Assembly (NCBI GenBank): GCA_001949185.1
Contig: BDGG01000006.1
Location: 2,250,463-2,314,462 of the forward strand
Reading direction: 5' to 3'
From: Ramazzottius varieornatus
Lineage: Eukaryota > Tardigrada > Eutardigrada > Parachela > Ramazzottiidae
DNA: 64,000 nt
Under the pieces are notes generated by a model. That model was given only the letters and a program-made list of their open reading frames with translations, had not been told where the DNA came from and ran no database searches. A program made the translations under genes and the position numbers. Every line of letters begins with the position of its first letter. The first letter of the stretch is position 1. Positions 10,292 through 22,681 of the stretch are shown piece by piece.

Positions 10292-13200
10292 ACGCCTTTT
10301 CTCCCTTTTCCCTCCTTGATGAGTTTCATAGTTTCATTCAACTCAGACTCATCGTTTCAGTATTCATTCTAGGCTGTACTTTTCCGTTGTATCATATGGT
10401 TTGCATACAGGCCCATTATCACCGAACCCGGTCGTTTTAAGCCTTTCCGTGTCAACCTGTAATTTTCAGATCAAGTCAAGTCGCTAATTGCAGTCTAGTG
10501 GACGTGACAGAAGGCGCTGCTTTATTGATGCCCACTTTTCACCTTACTTCCAGGCCACTGCAACGGTCATCTCCCCTATCATTTTGCAAATTTCTTCTTC
10601 CTTTCAGGGATCGTGAGACAAGTTGCTCAGAGTTCACTCCGATCATCTTCATACCGCAAGTGTGCCTTTCGGGAGAAAAGCACAGGATACCGCCAGATAT
10701 CTTAAAATGTCAAGAACTCCAAAATTTTACCTTACGATCGACGTCGACTGTACATGTGCAGCACACCGCCATCTGGAAGACATAGATCTAACTTAAGTTG
10801 TGCTTCCAATGTCGCTCAAAGAACCCTTGACACTTCAAGTATGATTATACCAGTGCCTAATTCCTCGAGGAGTATCTGTATACAGGACACCAAAACTCAT
10901 ACGAAAGATGGTTCTGTGCAAGACGGATCTTTCTGTGTTGATCGTTTAAATAGATATTTTGGAGAAGGGGGCGCGACCGAGGCGCCTCGGCTGTCAGTGG
11001 TGGATTTGATGGACCTTATTAATGAGCCAGCCGCCATCGATTATTGATTAGGCGCGTATCCTGTTAACGGTGTCTAGCTGCTTGCCCTTTGTCCAGTTCT
11101 TCCGCGTAACTCACTTTTCTTGTCTACGTTAATTAGGGTTAATGAAGAGCAGGTCTGCATCTACAAACTTTGCTCTTCATTCGGCATCGCTTTATTACCT
11201 CATAATCAGTTCAATGTGAAATCCAGAAGGCTCGAGCGCTAGCGCGATAAATTGTACCATTATAGTAAAAGAACTCACCGACTTGCCCAAATGACGCCAC
11301 CTACGTCGAGTACCAACTTGATACGCAGAATGGTATCTCGAGACGCAGCCGGATGTGTTGACCAAACAGCTAAAGTGTGTCTTTCTTCTTGGAACAAAAA
11401 ACTAGAGTAGTTTCAGAAATATTGAGTGATACTTTATTTCTTTGTGGTGGCGAAAGGTGAAGCAAAGTCACCTGTAATCTCTGCCCTACGCAAACATGGC
11501 CGCGGCATCTGCTCCTCGAAACCTTTGGGCAAGCTTTAGTTGCTGCTTAGTTTCCTATTCCGTCATTCAGTACACTGTTGAAGAACAATGTGATGCATGC
11601 CATGTTTTCTCTGATTGTTCGTGGTTCTACAATGTACACACGAGAATAGCGAACGTAGGAAAACTCTGTGCAGCTCGCTATGACCCAGTACGAAACAGCA
11701 TTGCACAACCTTCTCAAAAGTCGGGGTGGCATACCAGTTCGTCCACAATTAAGATGCAAGGATAATGATGACGTGGGTTGCAGGAGCTCCCGTTCATTAT
11801 TAATCAAGACAATAATCGTCATCGACTTGTCCATCGTCCCATTTTCTTGCAGTGAACCATTTGAAACGTCAACTCATGTAAGATGTACGTGTCAAGCTGC
11901 TTTGTGTGCACGTTATTACTTAAATTCTCGTAAATAATGTGCGTTTGATCCTTGTTCGCCCACCGACAAGATCCCATTTCCAGCTCCCTGGTCTCTCGTG
12001 GCTGCTTTTCGAGCCCGTCACGCATAGGCAATCAGAGAAAGACAAGTCTTTCGGCGGAAAGAGACAGCCACAAGTCATCTCGTTAAGCCAAGAAATCACT
12101 CTGTACACTTCACCATCAATTGAGTAGGGAAAGACCAAGCGTCAGGTCTCGAGTTCCTCAATGAGTTCCACATATCTTTATGACTTGTACGACAGAGTGG
12201 AACCGAGAGAAGAGACCGGACTTCTGCCTAGACATACACAAAACGTCTAACAGGAGAAAAAATATGGTTGACTGCTTTTGTGAGTTTTTTTCTTGCATTT
12301 TTGGCGGAATGATGTATTCCGGAAGAAAATTCAATTGGACAAGTTTGATCCAACTTGACGGGATAACGGGAAGAGGAAGTGAGGGAAAGTGGGTCGCTAG
12401 GTTGACTTTTATTGCCTTGTGTACATTATTTGTATCCCCTCAAATTGATCGACGTTGGATACTTATCCCGAAAGAAAGGACCAAAGCGTGAAACTACCCT
12501 TTTATTCAAAAGAAACGCTCAACTTTTGAGCCGTTCTCCATTATTGTAGCCATTTTGGAATTTAGCGAGCCCAATTTCTAATGTCGTTTGCACATTGGCG
12601 CTTATTTGCATATCCTTGCAGATCTGCAAAGAACCCATTGATTTTTCAATCGGAGCGTTTACTCAGCGATGAAACTCAAGTGGGGGCCATATTTTCAAAA
12701 TGTGTTCTTGACCGCTAGCTGCTTTATGGCTGTCTTGTCATGTACGCAGTCACCAGCCATGTAACGCTAAGTACCGCCGATCAAACGTCAAAATATTAAT
12801 TTGCACTAGCAGGTCTCCAACGTGGCCCAAATCAAGCCACGGGGCGCCGCAATATGGCCACCGGAAAGGACTCCGGTTGGGGGTATATGACAGTGTAATG
12901 ACCGCCACGACGTCGACGCAACATGGACAGTGCAGCTGAGCACACACCCTGGACACTACTTTCAACGGTTCAAAGCGTCGGTTGCAGGAATTAGCATGTG
13001 TCCCATATTAGGTCCCGAGTGGCCGATATTAAAGAAGGAAATATTTAGAACCCATTTGGACAGTACATGTAGGGTCATTTCCGGCTATAATTTGGGCCAA
13101 AACCATTACATCGCTAATGTCAAAATTAAATATGTGGAAAGATCGTTTAGTTGGTATTTCGCTGTTTTCAGCTAATCCAAGAATCTTCAAACCTCGTGCA

Positions 13201-14943
13201 CCGCTTCTAAGTGAACATCAAAATTTCTTCCCGAAATTTCTACAAGAAACTGGTCTTCTCTCAGTTGACCGATGATCAAACGGTGACCCAAAACGGAGTC
13301 CGTAGCGTACTCAGCCGGTAGTGAAGAATTTCTTGGGTGGACGGGCTTTGCGGGGAACGCCTTCGACAGCCCGCCCACGCCTTTTGTCCGCCTCCTGAGA
13401 TATGGTTTCAAACTTTCTCGTCTGTACAATATGGTGGTAGCAATCAGCTGTTGTATCGTATTGCCGGCGTCGCGGTTATACTTATGGCACCAGTCTATAT
13501 CGAAGCTTTGACGGCAGGAGAAACATGGTTTCAGGGTATCGAGCAATCAGAATAGCGTAGACGGTTCCGTTTTGCGGCTGGCGATCATTAATCTTCATGC
13601 GGCAGACTTGGCTATATCGTCAATTCATTTGTGCACGCTTTGACTTCTCATCGTCCACACTTGGCAAATCGAAGATTTATTTGAGCGATTGCCTTCCGAA
13701 CTTTCTGTCTTGTTCGTAATGAAACAAACCCAGTTCTGCTCGTAAAAATTGTGTCTTCAGGAAGATCTCCAGTCTTCGCTTGGGAAATCGACGTTCGATG
13801 AGGCATGCTGCTCGATACCGGTACCCTCTATACATCTGATTCTTGCCGGAACCAGAGTGCTTCTCTAAGTTTGCTCATTGCCATCCTACAACCTTGTCAT
13901 TGGATGAAACTGCTGGGCACTGCACTAACTCCTGGAAAGATCAATGGTGAGTTCCTGTTTTGAAATTTAGACGACAGAGTTTATTGACTTTCCGTGTGTT
14001 ACATATTTCTGTTACGTTATCGAAATGTGCGTAGAGTGCATTCCGAAATTAAAGTTAGCCGTAAATGCTTGGCTCTAAATTATCTATTACGTAGTACGGT
14101 AGCATCAAAGGTATCGCTGCATTGTTACCTTTTTTTTTAATATGCTACACGCGTGTGAATTTGATAAGCAGCGACCACAGATAGCGGTCATAGCTTTTGT
14201 GGTCATTTCCGTCAAGCATAACGGTGGATAATGGTAGGGCCAAACATGCTTTTTCATGATTTATTTGATCACTGTCACTTTAATCGCTAGGTAGACACGA
14301 CGCGAAGAGCCTATGAGAATCTTTGTTAAAGTTATCATTACACTTTTTCCACAAGGTTGCCTTCTTCGCCCTCTGAAGGATTTAATGTCCAGTTCTCGGT
14401 TTAATACAGTGAGAATAGGGTCGTGCTGACAAAAAGGCCCAAGTCTAATGGGCAAAGAAGTCCAACTGGCACCGAGATTTCTATTTTCCAACTGTAACCT
14501 CCCCTGTGGCCACTTTTTCGTCTTTTCTCATCATGCTCCGTCCTCTGTCAAGTGTTGACTCTAAAAAGACTGTATTGGATCTACCCGCGAGGCGAAGATA
14601 TGCTGTGACGTGGAATGAAGAGCATGTTTGTCGACCCCGCTTTTTTCCGTGAAGACACCACTGCGCCAAAAATCAAGAAATCGGCATTTTGACCAATTAA
14701 TCCGATTTACAGCTTTGACAAAGAACCATTTTGCATAGTCAACTTCTGTTGGCTTCAAAAAGTTGTGACAAAGACATAATTCGATTGTATGGCTAGAAGG
14801 CACTTCCGCATACACATTGAACAAAGTCCTCGAGGAAGATTTCTTGCCGATGGAAGTGAGTGAAGTCGCTCTTTGTTTCACTCAGTTTTTCGAATAGTTG
14901 GTTGAAAGAGACCGGGGCAAATGAACCAGAGCAAATCGTTCCG

Positions 14944-14993
14944 CAAGGTGGCGCACAATCCAAGCCAAACGCAATAAAGACGTGCGCCACTTT
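14944..14993 (+). repeat. Dispersed hairpin repeat, copy B (intergenic)
   Basis: Arms CAAGGTGGCGCAC and GTGCGCCACTTTT; loop AGCCAAACGCAATAAAGAC. About 60 bp from copy C. Confidence 0.8.
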
Positions 14994-15054
14994 TGATGTC
15001 AGTGTGGTACAAGTATCAAGACCGACTAGATGGGACTTGATAATTTCGTCATCT

Positions 15055-15099
15055 CAAGTGGCGCACGTTTTCATCGCTTTCGGCTGAAAGTGTGCGCCA
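15055..15099 (-). repeat. Dispersed hairpin repeat, copy C (intergenic)
   Basis: Arms CAAGTGGCGCAC and GTGCGCCAG; the minus-strand loop reads AGCCGAAAGCGATGAAAAC. Opposite orientation to copy B. Confidence 0.8.
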
Positions 15100-18000
15100 G
15101 CCGGGACAATGATGTGGGTCGATTCATTTGCCGATGTTCTGATCATCGCTTGACGTACCACGTTGCCGCTAACGACTTTTTAAATGCTCCTTTGAAGATA
15201 TCATGTATCGTTAAGCTACTGTGACGTTGATGGGAGGATGAGCTAATTGCTCCCTTCTGAGGATATGAAGGGTCTTTTGATCCGAAGGTTGGGCGGAGAA
15301 CCATCTGTGCAGTTAAGGCAACATGCTCGACACTGTATAGTTCAGTACGAAGAAAAACGTCGTTGTGGAAGATGGAATTATGTAGAAATATTTCATCGGG
15401 GGTTACGTGTGGGTGGTTGTGCGTTGTTGTTTCCGGTTGTCCTGGTCGGTTATGCACAAACAGACAGTTTAAGGCAGCACGAAGTGACAGGAAAATGATA
15501 AAGAGGAGAAGCGTGCACATCGCATGTCAGGCGGAAGAAGGGCGGATGAGATCAGGATGCGCGGAAGACCAAGCTGTCCAATGCTCGAAATTCAAATTGT
15601 GCCTGTCCTGTAAAATTGCGGCTGTTCTGCATGTGCATTAGATCTTGACTTGAACGACCGACAAGGACAGGAAAGATCGAGATAGGAATTTGTCGACTTT
15701 GAAAATTTAAGGCATGCTGTCAAACACGCTACGCATTACCGCTTCCTGCTTTCTGCGGAATAATTTTGAGCTTCAGTATGTTTCCCCCTTTGATCCGGAA
15801 AAATGACAGGTTGCAGAGCCGAAGCATTGTGGCTGAAGCTGCTTCCTTGAATATTTAGGAAATATCGGCGGATCTTTTTTGGTGGAGACCGCCTTCCAGA
15901 ATTCTCTGCGGTTTTTGAATGATTGCAGGATTGATGCGAACCAAGTTGCAACCTAATTTTCAAAGCTATGTTTACACTAACTGATAAAACAGTATGGCCT
16001 GGTTTCTCATGAGTAATTATGTGTTTCAAGATGATAACGAATGTTGAAGGAAGAAAAGCGCCGACTTTGGAGCGATTGTTTTTTGATAGTCAGCAGCTGT
16101 TTGAGTTTCACTGAAAATGATTATAGAGCGTCTGGCAAGAAATGTATACATTCTCTCACTTCCGTCCACGCAATAAGGCAACACATGGCATTGCATGCAC
16201 ATCCTTGTAGGAAGTACAGTATAATCAACCGGCATCTTGCGGATCTTCATTTTACGGCCTGTACAAACAGGCGGTCTGAAATTCCGACGATGGCAATGGC
16301 ATTTCAGGCCAGTCGGCAAAAGCACTACACAACATCGCAGCAGATGCTGAGAAAACGAATAAAATGCGGAATATTTGCTACAGCCTCAAACTAATTCGAC
16401 CTCCCGCAACTGGTGCAGATGTCTAATGGAGACTCCCTTTGGTTTATATACACCCATACACCAGCAGCTGCCATTGTTTCGCCCTAGGTTCGCAATATAC
16501 CTGCCTTTGTTCGCACTATATTTGCATATCGAGGTGCATCAGATCTAATTGCTCTGTCCCGCCGTTACCTTCCGCTAGAAACGTACGCTTCTTTATGTGT
16601 ACTCTTGGTGCCCAGGCGGAAGTTATTCGAGCCTTCTTCGCCTTCTGCAGCAGACTCCGAGGACGGATAACAAGTCCTGGGGAAAAGGGACCAAAATTCA
16701 GAATCCACATCAAAGCTTCTGAGTGAAGAGAAACTATGGGCACTAGGGCTATGCATCCGAAGATTTAGATCGGGTTAAGAGAGTAACGGTTAGGCAGGAC
16801 ACGGTGGAGGATTGAAAGTTGACTGCTGTTTATAAATTTGGAGATTAGATTTTCGGCTTGCGGCCAGTGGAGAAGAAAAGCAAGGTGTGGAGTGGCTCAA
16901 AGTGCAGATGACGAAGTGAAGAGCGAACTTCGGGGAGCGCCTCTTATCCGTTAATGACTGTTGCTTAATTACTTAGCTAAGCCCAAAATCTTTATTGATA
17001 AGCACGAAAAACGTTTGGTGGTAGATCGGATTACACTTGAAGAAGGCTTTTGTCGACGGACGAGGCACAGACAAAAAGATATCCGTGTGGGCAGTGGTGC
17101 TTGAGCAGTGGGTCATGTATGGTAATCCTGTTTCAAACTTGGTCGACTTCGCGCCTGCTGATGCGAATTCCGCCACATGTGGACAGGATGGAAGAAAGCT
17201 CTTGGCTATTGAGCAAAGAAGGGTTGGGTGGGTGATTGCAGCCTTGAATAGTTTCAAGGACTTATGGGTCAGAACCAGTGTCTAAACAATGTCTGACAAG
17301 ATGTCTTATGCTGTGATTAATTCCTTATCTCTTTCTCTTTAGTGTTCTTGTGTGGGGACTGGACGGGTGCGTACGAGCGAGACGGGGAAAGATTGTCTCT
17401 TGACGAATAGACACGGACATATTCCACCGGTATATCATTGCATTGTTATTTGTTATCATCGGATTAACATACAGGATTTCTCGTGAGGACATCGAAGAAG
17501 AAAGACACCTGGTTAACTGACTTAAGAACATGATGTAGGTGGCGCACATACAAAATTCTCAAGAATGGGAGGTCGATCAAGAGAAGAATAGGTTCGATAA
17601 TTGCCTGAAGTTACTGTTCGAGCGGGAAAATATCGCCTGCGCATATCGTGGGTGCAATATTGGAAATGCGGTTGGGTTCTGCGCTGTTGAGAAGGTGAGA
17701 ATGGGAAATCTAATCCAGAGAGAGATTCGGAACACCTTCACACCTCGTTTATGATGCGGCTATCAATATGTGTGTTGACCGGAGTTTATGGCGATAAATT
17801 ATGCAGGGTCGATGCATGCAAATATCCACCCGATCTTTTCAAGATTTTCGTAGTTCCAGAGAACGAACTCGGTGAATGGCTTGAGCGTGTTGAATGTGAA
17901 ACAGGAAAAGACATTCCTCCAACTTTTATAGGCTAATAAAGGAAATCTAAATTTCCGTAAATGGCCAAAAGGAATATTCAGTTATGATGGGAGAGTGCGT

Positions 18001-21000
18001 GGCTGTGATAATTGCGTGTGGCAAATTGTCGCCATTAATAACGCCGTGGTGGAAGGTTCGCGTTTTCAGAAGTAGCTAGTTTAGCCGAAGAGCCAATTAG
18101 CTACTCGTACTTTAGGTTTATTGCGCCAAGGTGGTCATGGCGAGCTGTCTTGATTAGCCGGGGATCTGGTGTCAGTCGGAGCGCAGCTGGACAAGGTCGC
18201 TTCCGGGTGCGTGCTTTTTATTAGGCTGGAGATGAAAAATCGACATTTGAACACATGATTGCGAGTGGTCAAAGACTTTCCTTCTCGAGTTGACAGTCGA
18301 ATCAACAAATTGAATGTCGCCTGCCCTCCTCTCTAAAAACAATATTTCAGAAGCCATGCTGTGAATGTTTTCGTCGTACGGCTCTTGAGAGATGTATGGT
18401 GCGATCTATTGTATTGATGGTGGTGTCACTTCTTGGCGATGATGTAAGAATAGCGGCTTTTGAATGGCAGCTCGACAACTGTCGCTAATATTTCTTCCGG
18501 CCCGACGTTTCATCTGACGTACACGAAGAAGTGTTCATGTCGCGGCTAAATAACAACATTTTTCATCTCAGATCTTCTTCACAGAAGAACGGCCCTGAGG
18601 AGATTGCTTCCTACACTTTGCAAACTCATTTATCGAACGCTAGCTGTCTTGACTCTAGCTGAGTTGCGCTCTATAGTCGAGCTCTCTTTGGACAGAACAC
18701 GAACGTCTAATATCAATTTCCCAAAATTCACCCACCTATTTCGAAGTGGATTTTCCGTTCTTAATGGATTTTGCATGAAGGACATGATGCAACCATTGGG
18801 CTCCTCTTCACAACAATAGCTTTGCCTTCAAACTGGGACGTTGAAATCCGTTGAGGTGCTACGCATTGTCTCTGCTGATGACTCATGCCGAATTCAAAAG
18901 GAGAGTCTTTTTACTGCATGGGCTTGAAAGGAGTTTCTGACGCTTCGGTACGACTTCTAGCTCGCAGTTCCTGAAAGGTTTCGAAGGTATGCCGCAGCCG
19001 TATTTAAGGGACATTTTGACGAGCGCTGGACTGCGGCTGGACGTTGTCCAACGAGTGGATTAATCTTATTTTTCTATTATATGAGGTTCGATTTGGCCAT
19101 CGATTGTGACATTGACACGGGTTTATACGAGAAGTAATCCCTTGTTATGCCTGCGAGAACAGCAGCTGGCTTATGCCTTCTTCGATTTAAATTCGACAAA
19201 CTGGCTTGTGGTCAGTTATTGCCAACGATTCAATTTTCCAGTTGATCCGCTGGCGCATTCCCGCTTCTGTAAGTCAAAAATTAGATTAAAAGTATTTACA
19301 GTGCCAGAGGGATGTTCTAATACAGAAGTAACATCTGCATGGTGTCGTGTTACGCGTAATAGCTTCAACGTGGGGGGAAACTTTACTGAAACCAAGACTG
19401 TATGAAATAAGACTTATATGTCAAACTCTCCAATAGAGTCTTCCGCTGGATTCGTATTGCTGCATTAAGCCAACCACTCAGTTTCGTACGGTTAGAGAAT
19501 GCACTGACTCATCCTCCCATGTACATTTTTTGCCACGATATTTCACACTCGTAGCAGCGGTATCCTGCTTGTCGTAACCTCGGTTTGACAAAGAGCGAAT
19601 GCTGTTTTGAACCTTTGGACCAAGGTCGAGTATCTCTGGTCAAACATGCGAGGCCTCAGCCTTTCTAATCTGCCCGGTGAAACATCTCCCGCGGGAGAGA
19701 TGATCAGTGGTCCTTTCGCAACGTTGCGTGCTTCAAGTGGACGTTGATAGCCGTGTTGTGTCGCAAATTTGAAGGAGTCTGCTTCCGCACCGGACCGGAA
19801 GGCACAGGGCGTGCAAATATTCGACTGAGAGATAATTATCCACAACAGAATAGGCAATATGCCGAGGTGGAAACGAGCTAGTGGAGCACAATAGAAAAGG
19901 GGCATGGATGGGAAGGGTATCTGATACGTTTCGTGTTTTGAGTTGACGATGATGAAAGATGTGCATGACGGGCCTTGAGAATACCTGCCACCCGTCCCAA
20001 CACTACAGCACCCCATCATTATCACGGCAACATTAATATGCGTGTAGATATCAGCGCCAACCATCTCCTTTGTACTTCGTAATGGAAGCGAAAAGCCTCT
20101 GGTCCTTTCTGGGATTGTAAACACGAGAACCATTTTCGCCGTTATGACTTTTCTACCCAATTCAAAACCCATTGCACAAAACTTTCGGCCGTTGCCCATG
20201 TCCTACCCCTACTGCCGACACCTCCATTCAGTATACTCAGCGCTTGCCCGGCACTTTAGCATGGGCCAGTAGAAACCGGCACAGCTCCTGCGGATGATTT
20301 CGCAGTTGGATGTGAGCGACTTATATGGGTGTAACTGATTACAAATTCTGAAAGTGATGACTGAGTACAGCAGCGATAGTATGTCGTGAAGTCGGTGCTC
20401 GTACTAAAATTAAAGTGGACGCTGCATGGCCACAACAGCCATCCATCTTTCCTTATCAACAATGCCTCGATAACAGCCAACCTGAGTTTACAGCTTCCAC
20501 CACGACATCTCGTTCTCACTTTGGCAGGCGCCTTTTGTGTGAAGGTTAGCACGTCCCGGTCCGGCACAGGGGAGCAAATGTGAGACAAATGATTAAAGTG
20601 CCTGTGAATATCGTGCCGCTATCAACACTTGAGCCAATGCAGACAAAATGCCCGTCATGTCGCACAAGGATACCTGAAGCATTTCCGCTATTTGTTCTGT
20701 TTTCCATCCAGACAATGTCCATTGTCACCCCCAACACCCTAGCGTCAGCCCCTCGCTGCTCTTCCCAACAACTCTTTTCCATATCAGCTCTGTTTAACCA
20801 TAAATTAAGCGGTCCACGTTTGAACCGGTAATTTCACGTGTACCGTTTATTGTTGTGGGCACTTTACGCATTTTCAAGTGGGGAATTCACCACATTTGTC
20901 GGTGTGTGTGACCGTTTTGCGAATTTCACTTGCCGAACGTGAGAGCGAAGTTCACCATGAGAGCGAAGCTCTTTTATGACGGACTTATACGACAGCCGAA

Positions 21001-22681
21001 CTAACTGCCGACAATTTGCCTGCGAACTCTTATCGTATCTCCAGCGAGATGGTCCTGATAAAAGCTGGACATGATCGTGCCGGATCAGCTCGTAATATTC
21101 CCGAGTTACCCATTGAAGCTTAAACGACCAAATTAGGCTCAACTCGCAAGAGATCTGTACCGTAACCTTCTTGCAAGATTCGTCCGTTCCCTGAGGAACG
21201 GATTACAACTCCGCAGCCCACATGAAGTATTCACGCAGTAAGGATTTAACCCCGTGACAAGTTGGGCAATTTTTCCGAGCGCGCGACAAATTAACATTGC
21301 TGACCAGCAGACTAACACCCTGGATATTGCAGATTGCTCGAAAATGCTCTACCAGCTGTTTGAAACTTTCGTGAAATTTCTGATTTACAGGTGGTCAAAG
21401 TCTTGAAGAGTTTTACGGAGATGATGAAGCCCAGGCTGTGCGGAGCCGGCCACGCTTGAATGGAGGTCTGCAGACGTTACGGCTTCTGCTTGACCCACTC
21501 TCCGTTTTGATTTATGTGGTCACAACTGTGCGATAAGAAAGTCTTCTAATCGAGGCCAGAAGCAAGACGATAGCCAGCGAGGTAGCACAGAATAATGAAC
21601 ATGGGAATTGAAATGAAATGTGCAGCGAGAAGGAAAGACAGGCACAGTGCTGCGCGAGTATTAGGTGTCTGTGTTCCTAGGAAGATGTTTCCGTCAGGCA
21701 GCGGGGGAGTTGTTACCACTGTCTTGCTGTAGCTTCCTTCCTTCCCCTTCTGCCTCCCTCGTGGCATATCTCAGCTGAGGCTGACTGGTCATTTTACAGG
21801 GACATGCTCCCACTGTAACCTTAAGCTGCCTGAACGAAGCACAGCTGACCAGTGGAAAGTGGACCTTTTTGCCTGTTTAGACAGTGAAGGAGGGAAGTTC
21901 AGTCATGAGAAGCTGCTAACCATGACGTTATCGTGGTGTACATCCATGTCGTGAGCAAAGTGGATTTTATTTTGAAGCTAAGCCTGGCTTCTTCGTTCGA
22001 ATTCTCTCCAGTCGAGTGTGTAGACACTTTTGTAACCTTGCTCTTTCTCGCCATTCTTAAAACTGGAGATTTTTGTGTGCCAGTTGCGTCTTGATGACTA
22101 TCGGATGTTTGCACTGTTCTGCTGTCAGATATAAACTTCTTGAAGAGTCTCAACTTCTCAAGCGACAGAATATGGTAAAGTACGCTTGTTTGTCGGACTA
22201 TTATGGCTTGGACATGCCAAAAATCTAATTTTGTATGCTCACCTGTTGACGACAAGTGTATGAACTGGAAATTTTGACAGTATATGGTTTTCACTCCGAC
22301 ACATGTTTATGTCTCTGCACCAAAAAGTAGATGTAGAGTAACGTTCAAGTATCAAAATAGAAACTCAATTTGTGGTTATAAGTAGTTGGAATGGTTAGCT
22401 CAAGAATTTCCGGTCGGGTAAAATTAGTACATTTTAGTTGGCCGACATTTCGGACACAGAGCATTTGCATACAGAGCGTAATTTCAATAATGTTAATTAA
22501 ATTTCGCGTTCTATATTTGCAGAGCACGGGATTACTGCTTGGAATGCAATAAGGTCCTCGCTACGTAGCAGCTGATCAATTATCAGTACCGGATATTTCC
22601 TTCTTGTTCGGATATTAAAGTACAAATTCGTTCCTCATCTTTGTCTGTGTCAGTGGATATCTGCCACTTCCTTGTGCATTC

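Larger units (their letters stand above)
10292..22681. other. 12.4-kb gene-poor region upstream of teneurin
   Basis: No open frame here carries a protein motif I recognise, and no chain of exons with matching phases could be built. The longest frame (19543-20199, minus) looks like chance. Two of the dispersed hairpins occur close together at 14944-14993 and 15055-15099, and a single arm (GGTGGCGCAC) at about 17538. The region could hold 5' non-coding exons or enhancers of the teneurin gene. I saw no tRNA or rRNA. Confidence 0.5.

Noticed and set aside
13187..13546. 119-codon minus-strand frame that faintly recalls a retroelement pol fragment
   Set aside because: No catalytic or zinc-binding motif and no LTR or neighbouring domain.
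19543..20199. 218-codon minus-strand frame starting GNGRKFCAMGFE, reminiscent of a cytochrome P450 haem loop
   Set aside because: The glycine after the cysteine is misplaced, a stop lies directly upstream, and about 200 residues follow where a P450 would end in about 50.
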